A stretch of DNA of 16,106 nt, taken from assembly GCA_031278855.1 (NCBI GenBank), contig JAITJR010000111.1:1-16106 (forward strand). Direction: 5' to 3'. The notes under the pieces were generated by a model. It was given only the letters and a program-made list of their open reading frames with translations, made no database searches and was not told where the DNA came from. Source of the stretch: Mycoplasmataceae bacterium (GTDB taxonomy: Bacteria > Bacillota_I > Bacilli_A > Mycoplasmatales > Mycoplasmoidaceae). Shown here in pieces: positions 1 to 9,465 of this stretch (positions are counted from its first letter, which is position 1; each line of letters starts with the position of its first letter). The position numbers were made by a program, and so were the translations under genes.

Positions 1-42
1 AGGATTTTAAGTCCTGTGCGTCTACCATTCCGCCACTTCAGC
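1..42 (-). tRNA. tRNA-Leu(UAA), partial
   Basis: This is the 5' part of a tRNA, truncated by the window edge. On the minus strand it starts GCTGAAG, followed by U8-G9 and a D-arm GCGGAATGGTAGACGC typical of tRNA-Leu. The anticodon stem is AGGA/TCCT with loop CTTAAAA, giving anticodon UAA, which reads UUA and UUG leucine codons, abundant in an AT-rich genome. The variable arm, T-arm and acceptor 3' strand lie outside the window. Only one base separates its 5' end from the CCA of the upstream tRNA-Lys, so it is processed from the same transcript. Confidence 0.88.
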
Positions 43-43
43 A

Positions 44-118
44 TGGTGACCCACCGGAGAATCGAACTCCGGACCCCTTCATTAAAAGTGAAATGCTCTA
101 CCGCTGAGCTAGTGGGTC
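44..118 (-). tRNA. tRNA-Lys(UUU)
   Basis: This is a complete cloverleaf on the minus strand. The acceptor pairs GACCCAC with GTGGGTC, the D-arm is GCTCAGCGGTAGAGC, the anticodon stem TTCA/TGAA carries loop CTTTTAA (anticodon UUU, lysine), and the T-loop is TTCGATT. The 3' CCA is encoded in the DNA at 44-46. It is the third tRNA of the four-tRNA transcript. Confidence 0.95.
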
Positions 119-121
119 ATA

Positions 122-195
122 TGGCTGGATAGGGTGGATTCGAACCATCGCATACCAGAATCAAAATCTGGTGCCTTACCGCTTGGCTACTATCC
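122..195 (-). tRNA. tRNA-Gln(UUG)
   Basis: This is a complete cloverleaf on the minus strand. The acceptor pairs GGATAGT with the 3' CTATCC arm, the anticodon stem is CCAGA/TCTGG and the loop TTTTGAT gives anticodon UUG (glutamine). The T-arm contains GGTTCGAATCC and the CCA end is encoded at 122-124. It lies 5 bp downstream of tRNA-Tyr in the same array. Confidence 0.95.
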
Positions 196-200
196 AATAC

Positions 201-285
201 TGGTGGACGGGAGTGGATTCGAACCACTGAAACCGGAGGTGGCTGATTTACAGTCAGCTGCGTTTGGCCGCTTCGCTACCCGTCC
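201..285 (-). tRNA. tRNA-Tyr(GUA)
   Basis: This is a complete class II tRNA on the minus strand, about 85 nt, with the long variable arm expected of bacterial tRNA-Tyr. The acceptor pairs GGACGGG with CCCGTCC, and the anticodon arm CTGACTGTAAATCAG gives anticodon GUA. The T-arm GTGGTTCGAATCCAC is clear and CCA is encoded at 201-203. It is the first tRNA of the array and lies just downstream of a consensus promoter. Confidence 0.95.
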
Positions 286-298
286 AAAAGTGGTAGTA

Positions 299-326
299 AT
301 TATAATGTCTAAAATAAGATTAGCAA
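299..326 (-). promoter_or_regulatory. Promoter of the tRNA cluster
   Basis: On the minus strand a perfect -10 box TATAAT (299-304) lies 16 bp downstream of a -35-like TTGCTA (321-326). Transcription would start near 292, a few bases before the 5' end of tRNA-Tyr at 285. It sits between the exchanger stop codon (343) and the first tRNA, so the array has its own promoter. Confidence 0.7.
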
Positions 327-342
327 TGTAAAGAACCGATTT

Positions 343-1566
343 TTATGATAAGTATAACCTCCCACAATTGATGTTCTGACACAAATCATTTACTGATGAC
401 GAAAGTAGTGTAGCATAACTTTGATGAATAGTTAAATCAAAAATATGAGGATCTACCACAGCACACACGAGGTAAGTAACATAAGTTAAAAACATCAAAC
501 TCAAGGCTGTGATATTTAAACCATAGAAAAGTTTACCATGGCGGCGATTGCGAAATCAATAGTCAATTAGCAAAATACAACCAAAGAACAACATGGAAAC
601 AAAACACCAAAACGAAATGATTTGCGCTTCTTCATTACCAGGACCAAATAAAGTATCATCACCGTGTCAATAAATCAAATCAATGATTGATAAAATCAAA
701 CACGAAAACATATTGCTACCCAAAATATCGCCAATCGCAGCATTAACATTTTTTAGTTTTAACAATGTGATTACTGTAATCATTTCTGGAATCGAAGTCA
801 CAATACCTAACAACAACGAATAACCAAATCCTGTCTTGGCACTATTTTCAGCTCAGCCTCATGAACATGTTAAAATTCAATTAGTACTAATCGCAATACA
901 AATTGATGCCCCGACAATAGCTAAAGCTGAAGCTAGGAAAATCAAAAACATTTTCCAGGCTCTAACCTTAGTGAAATAATTGACAAAGAAAAGTTGAATT
1001 CCCCGGCGTTGTTTATCATCATCCGAAACCTCTTTTTCAATCGCTTCTTTCTGGTGTTTACCTTTTTTAATCATGATAATCAAATTAAAAACATAAACAA
1101 ATAAAACAACAACCGAAAGACAAGTAAAGATAATCGTACCCCACTCACCGATAAAATGGTGTTGTGCTAATCACATAATTAAAAAATAAGCAAAAAATAC
1201 TAAAATTTGGGAAACGACTAAACTCACTTGCACAATTGTTGTTCTTACTTTACGAATGGCAAGAATAAAAAAGATTAAGGTCAACCCTAACATTGCCGTT
1301 CGAAATAAATTACCACCTAATAAATTTCCAGTTGCTACGGCTGGATTATGTGTCGTAAAAATACCAACCAACGAACTAGTAAATTCAGGAATCGAAGATA
1401 TAAAAGCAATTAATGTACCAGCAATCAATACTCCTGAAAATTTAGTTCTTTTTTCAGTGGCATCGACAATGTGTGAAATTAAATAAGAGGAGATTACAAT
1501 AACCAAAGCAAATAATATAAATAAAGCATAATTACCGTATCCCAAACCATTAAATATATTATTCAT
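343..1566 (-). CDS. CaCA-family cation/Ca2+ exchanger (Na+/Ca2+ antiporter-like)
   Basis: This is a 407-residue integral membrane protein, seen once the TGA codons (for example at 1171-1173, 877-879 and 859-861) are read as tryptophan. It has the two inverted alpha-repeats that define CaCA exchangers. The first is near residues 45-95, with SSIPE at 57-61 and the NLLGGNLF segment. The second is near 250-295, with TSIPE at 257-261, then AAIGDILGSNMF. The glutamate of each S-x-PE motif is the expected cation ligand. A charged loop around residues 165-200 (KKGKHQKEAIEKEVSDDDK) separates the halves, as in the family. It probably exports Ca2+ in exchange for Na+ or H+; the ions are not proven by sequence. 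The ATG at 1564-1566 is the only good start in frame, and AGGA lies about 13 nt upstream, rather far. The stop is TAA at 343-345. Confidence 0.85.
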
Positions 1567-1650
1567 GAATGTGTGTCGATCCTAAATTTGTGTTCTAAAT
1601 CTTGCTTGGCTTAACCACAGTAATTCTATTGGACATTTAAACAACCTAAA
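1567..1650 (-). promoter_or_regulatory. Probable promoter region of the exchanger gene
   Basis: This 84-bp gap lies between the greA terminator and the exchanger start. On the minus strand a -10-like TAGAAT is present at 1623-1628, about 57 nt before the ATG. No convincing -35 is visible. It is placed here mainly because the strong hairpin upstream should stop read-through from greA. Confidence 0.35.
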
Positions 1651-1706
1651 TTAAAAAGCATCTTTTTATTAATTCTCTAATTCTATGATAAAAAGATGCT
1701 TTTTAA
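1651..1706 (-). terminator. Intrinsic terminator after greA
   Basis: A perfect 19-bp inverted repeat: 1651-1669 pairs with 1688-1706, with an 18-nt loop. Read on the minus strand the stem ends AAGATGCTTTTTAA, giving a U-run at the base. It starts 31 bp past the greA stop. The stem is flanked by A-runs and T-runs on both sides, so it could also act on the plus strand, but no plus-strand gene leads into it. Confidence 0.8.
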
Positions 1707-1736
1707 TTAGGAGACTTTATTCAGTCACAACTATTG

Positions 1737-2213
1737 CTAGTTTTCAATTTTTTTGATTTTGATTTTGTACGATTCTTCCACGCCATGTACTTCCACAGTT
1801 GTGCCAATCGTTTTATTGATAATCGATTTAGCGAGCGGTGATAAATTTGATATTTTATTTTGATCTGGATTTGCTTCTACTTCACCAACAATCTCATAAA
1901 TGTGTTCGGTGTTCTCGCTTAAATCTTGGATGGTTACTTTGCTACCAACTTTTACTTTGCGATCATCATTGGCATTTTCAACAATAATTTCGGCATGATC
2001 TAAAATGGTTTGAATTTCTTGAATGCGACCCTCAATTTCAGCTTGACGATTTTTAGCAGCATCGTAATCAGCGTTTTCACTTAAATCACCTTGTTCACGT
2101 GCTTCTTGAATTGACTTGATGATTTCTGGACGTTTGATATCAATCAAATCACGCAGTTCACGCTCTAATTTTTCTTTGCCTTCGTTTGTTAATAAACTTT
2201 TTTGTTGTTCCAT
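1737..2213 (-). CDS. greA: Transcription elongation factor GreA
   Basis: This 158-residue protein is full length for the family. GreA rescues backtracked RNA polymerase by inserting a coiled coil into the secondary channel and stimulating cleavage of the nascent transcript. The N-terminal coiled coil spans about residues 10-75, with the conserved tip motif GDLSENADYDAAK near residues 42-54. The acidic residues of this motif stabilise the catalytic Mg2+. The C-terminal half is the FKBP-like domain, with the typical ending SPLAKSIINKTIGTTVEV. A good Shine-Dalgarno (AAGGAA) precedes the ATG. It lies 53 bp downstream of the P-type ATPase on the same strand and is followed by a strong terminator, so it is probably the last gene of the operon. 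Mollicutes usually keep GreA as their only Gre factor. Confidence 0.96.
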   Translation of the reverse strand: MEQQKSLLTNEGKEKLERELRDLIDIKRPEIIKSIQEAREQGDLSENADYDAAKNRQAEIEGRIQEIQTILDHAEIIVENANDDRKVKVGSKVTIQDLSENTEHIYEIVGEVEANPDQNKISNLSPLAKSIINKTIGTTVEVHGVEESYKIKIKKIEN

Positions 2214-2246
2214 GAATATTTCCTTGACTTTACTTTTATGCTACTT

Positions 2247-2257
2247 AGTATATTCTA
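2247..2257 (-). promoter_or_regulatory. Possible internal promoter for greA
   Basis: Between the ATPase stop and the greA start, the minus strand carries overlapping -10-like hexamers TAGAAT (2252-2257) and TATACT (2247-2252). Transcription from either would give a leader of about 25-35 nt that includes the greA Shine-Dalgarno. No clear -35 is seen. GreA may therefore be transcribed both from the operon and on its own. Confidence 0.3.
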
Positions 2258-2266
2258 AAGTGTTAA

Positions 2267-5050
2267 TTAATTGATGTGAAATATTTTCGCGATTTCGACA
2301 GCTGGAATAATGGAAGCAGCCAAAACAATAGTTACGATTCACGGTTGTCAATCCATTTGGTTCATTCCTAAAATAGGGGCGGCATTAGCATACATACTAA
2401 CCATCGCTAAAATAATAATTAACCCAATGGATGCACCCATTAATAACGGTAATAACAAATTACGTTGATTGGCTTTGGAAAAAATTGAAATCGTATTCGA
2501 ACGCATATTGAGCGAGTGAAATGTTTGTGAAATAGCAATCGTTAAAAATGCCAGTGTCATCCCATCATATTTAGCATCCCCAATGATAAAATCATTAAAA
2601 ATAAAATTACCTAACATGTAACCAATTAATCCCAATAAAAATAAATATGATCCTTGCCAAATAATCCGACGAATTAATTTTTTATCAAATAGATGACGCT
2701 GCACTTGAGCTTGTTGTTTCATAATATCTTTTTCCGCTGCATCTAATCCTAAGGCAATGCAAGGAATTGTTTCGGTTAATACGTTAATGATTAATAATTG
2801 AATGGGATTTAAAACATCAGGAAATAAACCGCCGTTACCAACCGCTGTCGCAATAGCGTGAGCCATAAAAATGGTTAAGACTACTAAAATTTCAGCCACA
2901 TTCCCAGCAATTAAATATTGAATAACTTTTTGAATATTACGATAAATACGACGACCCTCAAAAATAGCTCCCTCAATGGTAGTAAAGTTATCATCTAATA
3001 GAATCATATCCGCTGCATCTTTAGCGACATCGGTTCCTGATAAACCCATAGCAATACCGATGTCAGCACTTTTTAAAGCTGGAGCATCATTAACACCATC
3101 GCCAGTCATTGCCACAACTTCATTATTAGCTTGTAGCGCCTTGATAATTCTTAATTTAGCAGCTGGAGATACTCGGGCAAACACCGTCGCTATCGTAATT
3201 GCTTTTTGTAGCTCCGTATCACTCATCTGATCAAGTTCTTCGCCAGTAATAACGATATTACCTTGCTTAGACGTGTTTGTCGCTTCCGTAAATATCCCTA
3301 ATTCAGTCGCAATCACTTTAGCAGTAATTTTATGGTCGCCTGTGATCATGATGGTTTTAATTCCAGCATCATGACACATTTGAATCGCTCCGATTACTTC
3401 TTTTCGTGGTGGATCAATCATCCCACTCAAGCCAATAAACACTAACTCTTGCTCTAAATCAATTGGAACATCAATTTGTTGGTCGCAAACAGTTTTAGCA
3501 AAACCTAAAACACGTAAAGCCTTCGAAGACATCACGTGAACCATCTCTTCAATCGTGCGAATATCTTCTTTGGTAATATCGCGGATGCCTGCTTTTGTTT
3601 GAATGTATTTGGATTTACGTAATAATTCTTCGGCGGCACCTTTCGTGAATAGATATTGCTTACCTTCATAGTTGTGTAAACTTGACATGTATTTACGAAC
3701 GGAATCAAACGGTTGTTCGTATAAACGCGGATGTTCAATGCGGACATCTTTGTAACTAATTTTTAAATTAGTAGCCAAATTCAATAACGCTCCTTCAGTT
3801 GGATCACCAAGCGTAACGTCTGGATTTTTTTCATCTAAATGGGCGTTATTACATAAAATACCAGCAATCACAATATCTTTATATGCTGTGGCATCATCTT
3901 TTATTTCATCAATCGTACGTAATCTTTTATCCAAAATGTCGTCAACATTTAATACATGCATAACTGACATGCGATTTAATGTTAATGTGCCTGTTTTATC
4001 ACTACAAATTACCGTGGCATTGCCTAAAGTTTCCACCACTGGTAATTTTCGCACAATGGCATTTTTTTTAGCCATCCGTTGGATGCCAAGCGACATGACG
4101 ATGGTGGCAGTGGCTGGTAGTCCTTCGGGAATGACAGCCACTGCTAAAGTAACCGCTAACATGAGTGGTTGTAATCAACTAAATTTATCAGGATCGCTTC
4201 AATTATGTGTTCCAAAACCGACTGAAAGCACAACGATAGCCGTAATCGCTCCGATTAAACTTAAAAATTTACCAATTTTATTCAATTTTTGCTTAATTGG
4301 TATTTCCAACTCGTCTTGTTCGTTGAGCATGTTAGCAATTTTGCCAACCTCAGTTCGCATCCCAGTAGCGACAACAACGCCAATGCCATTGCCATAAGAC
4401 ACAATCGATGAGCCATAACACATATTTTTACGATCACCTAGCGGTAATGATTGGTTATAAGATTTTTTAGCGTTTTTTTCGACTGGAACCGATTCTCCAG
4501 TTAGGGCTGACTCTTGAATTTTTAGGTTACTCGACTCAATTAATCTTAAATCGGCTGGGACAATTGAACCATCTTCAATGTACACCACATCCCCTAACAC
4601 AATTTCACTAGACGGAATAACGATAGTTTTATTATTACGGATGACACGCGATGTCGGTGCCCCAATTTTCTTTAAAGCTTCCAAAGCATTTGATGCTTTG
4701 ATTTCTTGAATTGAACCAATTGTACCATTCGCAATGACGATGGCAAAAATAACCAAACCCTCAATTAATTCGATGTATCATTCCGCATTATTTTGGGCTT
4801 TTTTAATACAACCAAATACCACTCCCAATAAAGCGGCTAAAATTAGCACGATGATCATGACATCTTTAAACTGATCTAAAATGACTTTGAATGCACTACG
4901 TTTCTTTTTTTGCTGTAATTCATTGGAACCGTATAACTCGCGACGTTGCAATACTGTTTGATCAGTTAAACCTTTAGCTGTGACATCAAAGTCATTTAAT
5001 ACATCATCGATGCTAACTTGATACCACTCTTTATTTTGCAATTCCATCAT
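2267..5050 (-). CDS. Type II P-type ATPase, Ca2+-transporting type
   Basis: This is a 927-residue cation pump after reading TGA as Trp. It shows the domains in order: N-terminal cation-ATPase domain (about 1-75), actuator domain with TGES at 184-187, M4 motif IPEGLP at 307-312, phosphorylation motif DKTGTLT with Asp351, nucleotide-binding KGAA near 470, TGDH at 570-573, the hinge TGDGVNDAP at 649-657, and a C-terminal membrane domain. IPEGLP and NVAE (717-720) are marks of Ca2+-type pumps. In M6 the usual N-x-x-T-D is N-V-L-T-E (756-760), a Glu for the site Asp. It probably exports Ca2+ (Na+ or another cation is possible). The start has tandem ATGs; AAAAGGAAC is better spaced for the second (5045-5047). 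It starts 26 bp after the secDF-like stop and is probably co-transcribed with it. Confidence 0.92.
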
Positions 5051-5076
5051 GTTCCTTTTAAATTAAAAGTTTATTT

Positions 5077-8000
5077 TTATAATGTTGGTTTTTTTCGCTT
5101 AAATCGATTAATCCCGTCAATTAGTTGTTCGTCAATCACATCAAAGTTTTTACGTAGCAATGGGTTTTCAAAGTTACTAGATAACAAGTAACGGTAACGT
5201 AAACGTATAAAAGCATATAGGCATATAGGAACAACGCCATACATCACAGGAATCGATGCCAAGATCCCGACAATAATCACTGCTGCAAATCATATTAAAG
5301 TGACTGTATTAAAAATTAACATAACCATAAAAGAACCAATAAAGATGCCATAACATCAAGCAAAGAAAAGCAAACTATTTTTAATTTCCGTATTAAATAA
5401 TTTTCGTAAATCTTGCATCGTAAATAGTTGTTTACGAATTCATTGATTGTTAAGGATGCTAACTAAATGAATTACCAAGAAGGCATTTAGAGCATAAATA
5501 ATGGTAATCGCAATCATAATGTAGGCATCAAAATAAATTTGACAAATCGAAATAAATCCGATGGCTAACATTGGGGTAGCGATTAAGCCTAAAAAAACTG
5601 GAATAGTACTTACTCAATTTAACCTAACAAATGAATAGGCAGCAATTAACCCACTAACAATTAATAACATGTAAATTGATTTATGGGTGTAGTCTAATAT
5701 ACCTGCAGCACTAATCGATTGTAACGATACAAAATCTTTAGTTTGTCATGGATCATTCGATTCTGATGGTATGCGAATTACTCAACTGAGATTATTTAAA
5801 TCAAAAGTATGATCATAATATAGGAAAACCAAACCTTCGTGTTGAGGATTTTGGTAGGTTAAGTACGAATAACCAACGAAATCAGCAACATGGACATTAT
5901 AGGTATCAACACTCATTATCAACCTGCTACCACCATAAAAAGTATAAGAACTATGTACGCCCACGGTGACAATCAAAATGATGCCAAGTAAAGCAATAAA
6001 ACCAATTAGACTAGCACACACAATTTGCCGTCAACCAAATAAAGTAAAACGTTTGGCTTCAAATTTACCACTATAAATAGTTTCATAATTTTTATCAGTA
6101 ACTAGGGGAGGGATAGATTTTTCCTCTTTACGCCAAAAAAATCACTTTATTTTTTTAGAACCAATGCGGTTGTTAAATAACAATAATGTCATTAACATTC
6201 ATACTAAACCTGTAATCGCAAACGAAATAATGCTAAATATTAATAACGCATTACCAAAGACATTAATTTGCACAGCTCCAAAGTAGGAAACGCAAACACC
6301 AATTAACAACATGATTATGTGGATATCAATTGTTGGTAAAAATCCGTGTTTGATACCTTTTCTTACCGCGACATCAAACAGCACACCGCTCCGATGGAGC
6401 TTTCTAATCCGAGCACATCAACTAAAGACAGCTAATGTTGCCCCTAACACCCCCACTAATAAACCTAAGAATAGTCCGAGCGAAATAACATAATTAGAAA
6501 GAATCATAATCATCAAAGCTAATCCTAAAGAACCTAAGATAGTCACTGTGGCAAAGATCCCAGGAACACGATACAACACTGATACAATGATACCAATGCC
6601 TAAAACAATTAAACAGAGCGATAAAATTAAGCCAATGATCGGTGACAATCCAAAGACAGTCGGACTAAAATTTTGTTGAATTTCATTAGTATTATCGTTA
6701 ATGTTACCAAAAATTGATTTGGTATCGGTTTCGTTATAGCCTTGTTCAATAATCGGTTTAATTGGTAATAAAAAACTATGATTTTCAATGGCATCGACAA
6801 TATTACTTGCTTGATAACGATTAGAGGTATTAATTGTTAACCATTGTCAATTACTATCCTCTTTTGTGTTAGTCGGGTTTTTACTTGGTAAAATTTTTAA
6901 GAAAGAATTAGTTACTTCTTCGCTAGTTTGGGCAGCTTTCTTATCGGGTTGACCAAAAACTAAAATATATTTCTTTAAAAAACCGTAATTAATACTCCCG
7001 CTAGGCGTCCAAATATTGTTATTATCTTTTTTAGACTCAAAATAAAGCGGAGCATCGGTGACGATGTTATGCTTACCAGAAAAACCACTATTAACAAATT
7101 GTAATGTACCGCCGTTATTAGTTACCTGATAGTATTGCTTATCGGATAGTTGAGTATTACTTAAGATTGCTGCATCAGCTCGATCAATGGAATGATCTTT
7201 AGAGTAATCTTCGTAAAACTTAATTTCACCATTATCATTGTTGTGGAAATAATTATAGATATCAGTAAATTTTGGGTTCTTATCATTGTTATAACCTGTT
7301 TCAGCTTGTAAAAGAAAGGTCATGTAATTGAGTAATTCATAATAATTTTGCACAATGTAAATTTGCGAATTATTCGTGTTATCATCACTAGCTTTAGTAG
7401 CCGAAGTATCATCTAAGCAATCATCCACGATGGTCGAGAAGGATGTCTTTAATTTAATGTCGACTTCGGTTGGGTTTGAACTATTAACTGCGGCAGGATG
7501 AGTGGTATCAATATATTGGTTTAAAGGAATAATCGCAATCTTGTGTTCGGAACCTTTACTTTTCTGAACAATAGCCGTCAAACGTGATGAACTCATGTAA
7601 TTCATGTAAAGATTCTGCTTAGGTATTTCAATTCGTTTGTCATCCACTTTATTGAAATAATAGTCGTTAGGAATAATCGCGTTAATGAAAATACGACCTT
7701 TGGTTTCATCTTTGGGCGTACCTTCGTCTGGAATTCATTCCGGATAAACATTAATGTCATCCACACCTTTTTCGTGTAAATAACGCGAATAAGCGTTTGC
7801 AGCATCTTTTGCTAATTCAGGATAAGTTTCGGTACCAATAGGAGCAGCGAAATCATAATCATCTTCTTTGTGTGGTTCTAATTCAAACCGAATGTTATAA
7901 CTCTTACTAAACTCACTCCCTAATGTTTGTTTTCATGCTGAAATCCCAATCCCAGTTGCTCCCGCAGCTAAAATCATAAAAGCTAAAATAAACGAACCTA

Positions 8001-8106
8001 AAATACTACCAATACTTGCTCTTCTGGTGGTTGCTTGGGTAAAAGAACCAACATTACCAACAGTATTTTTTGCTCTTTTTTTACGATTGAATGGTCAAAT
8101 TTTCAT
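5077..8106 (-). CDS. secDF: SecDF-like protein-export membrane protein (fused SecD and SecF)
   Basis: This 1009-residue protein is continuous once TGA is read as Trp. It has a basic N-terminus, a first membrane segment (about 35-57), a very large extracellular domain (about 58-480), a six-helix half beginning near 485, then a second half. The SecD core is recognisable near 485-650: RVPGIFATVTILGSLGLAL, a helix ending in ARIR after Trp563, and KGIKHGF before the last helices. This matches the TM4-TM6 pattern of SecD (ERIREELR..., GF). The SecF half has the FxGG motif (FYGG, 723-726) after its first helix and a IIYALN segment near 869-874. Family role: pulling translocating proteins out of SecYEG from outside, driven by protons. 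The proton-relay aspartates appear to be missing (see findings). The start ATG lacks a strong Shine-Dalgarno. Identity rests on pattern, not on a database match. Confidence 0.75.
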
Positions 8107-8177
8107 ATTTATTAAAGAAAAAAACGAGAAGATATTATATAAGTATTTAGGTAATAACTATAATTATTCCACAACTT
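8107..8177. promoter_or_regulatory. Divergent promoter region, secDF-like / hisS
   Basis: This 71-bp gap holds two outward promoters. Plus strand: a perfect TATAAT at 8159-8164 predicts a start near 8171, only about 7 nt before the hisS ATG, with no Shine-Dalgarno between. Minus strand: a perfect TATAAT at 8134-8139 predicts a leader of about 20 nt for the secDF-like gene. Neither has a clear -35 hexamer, as is common in mycoplasmas. Confidence 0.65.
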
Positions 8178-9452
8178 ATGAAATACACTAAACCGCGCGG
8201 CACTGAAGATTGGTTACCAGAAACATCGGAAAAATACCGCAGTATGATAAACATGCTATTTTTTATTACTTCATTAAGCGGTTATCACGAAATTCAAACA
8301 CCGATTTTTGAAAGAAGCGAGTTATTTATTCGTTCAGTGGGAGAAACAAGCGATATTGTCAAAAAAGAATTTTACGCTTTTAAAGATAAAGGTGATCGTG
8401 ACATGGTTTTGAGACCAGAAGGGACAGCAGGGGTCATTCGGGCAATTGTTGAAGCGAAAATGCTAAATAAATTGCCATCACCAATTAAACTTTCATATAC
8501 AGGGCCGATGTTTCGTTACGAACGACCACAAAGCGGCAGATTACGACAATTTCATCAATTTGGAGTGGAATGTATTAACACTAAATCCATTGCTGATGAC
8601 GTTGATTTGCTACTAATGGTTGAATCCATTTTAACAAATTTTGGACTCAAAAACTATGAGATATTAATTAATAACATTGGTAATTTTGAAGCAAGGGGTA
8701 AATGAATAGCTGAACTACGCCAATACTTTCAACCATACAAGGGTCAACTCAGTGAACTATCACAAACACGTATCGACACTAACCCTTTACGAATTCTAGA
8801 CGACAAAGAAGATGGTCCAAAAGAATTTGTCAAAAATGCCCCAAAAATTGATAAATTTTTAACCGAAAAAGAAAAAGATAATTTCAATACTATTTGCAAA
8901 ATATTGAAATTATTGAACATTAAATTTACCGTTGATCCGACGTTAGTTAGGGGACTTGATTATTACACTAATTTTATTTTTGAAGTTAATGCCACTGATG
9001 AACGATTAAAAGGACAGCCAACAATTGTTGGTGGCGGACGTTATGCTCATTTAGTTGCAGAATTAGGCGGTGAAGATTGTTCGTGTATCGGATTTGCTTT
9101 AGGCATTGAAAGATTGGCATTAGCCTTAGAATACGAAAATCAAGAACTACAATTACCATTGCCAAAAACAATTGATGTAGTGGTAGCTAATCTTGATGCA
9201 GAAATTGATATGCCTGCCGTTTTTATATTGCAATACTTACGTGCTTCTGGTATCGCGGCTGTTTGTAAATTTAGTACTCACAAATTGGTTAAATGTTTTG
9301 AATATGCCGAAGCATTACAAGCGAAATTCGTCGTGATTGTCAGCGAACGCGATATTGCAGAAAATAAGTTAACTATTAAAGATCAAAGAACTTTGAGACA
9401 AGAAGTAGTCGAAATTGACAAAATTTCAGCTTACATTAAAGAGAGAATTTAG
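8178..9452 (+). CDS. hisS: Histidyl-tRNA synthetase
   Basis: This 424-residue class II aminoacyl-tRNA synthetase charges tRNA-His. The TGA at 8703-8705 is tryptophan. Visible motifs: the N-terminal start typical of HisRS (KPRGTEDW), motif 2 region LRPEGTAG (78-85) and FRYERPQSGRLRQFHQFG (112-129), the HisRS-specific histidine-binding motif LVRGLDYYT (256-264), motif 3 IGFALGIERL (304-313), and a C-terminal anticodon-binding domain from about 330. The length is normal. The ATG at 8178 begins the conserved N-terminus and lies about 7 nt from the predicted transcription start, so the mRNA looks near-leaderless. It is followed after 13 bp by aspS, a pairing also found in other mycoplasmas and Firmicutes. 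Confidence 0.97.
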
Positions 9453-9465
9453 ACTTAATAAAATT

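Noticed and set aside
134..331. A plus-strand open frame of 65 codons.
   Set aside because: It crosses two tRNA genes in antisense and the tRNA promoter; a chance frame.
3888..4397. A 169-codon plus-strand open frame.
   Set aside because: It lies entirely antisense to the highly conserved ATPase core (IPEGLP, DKTGTLT) and has no recognisable features of its own.
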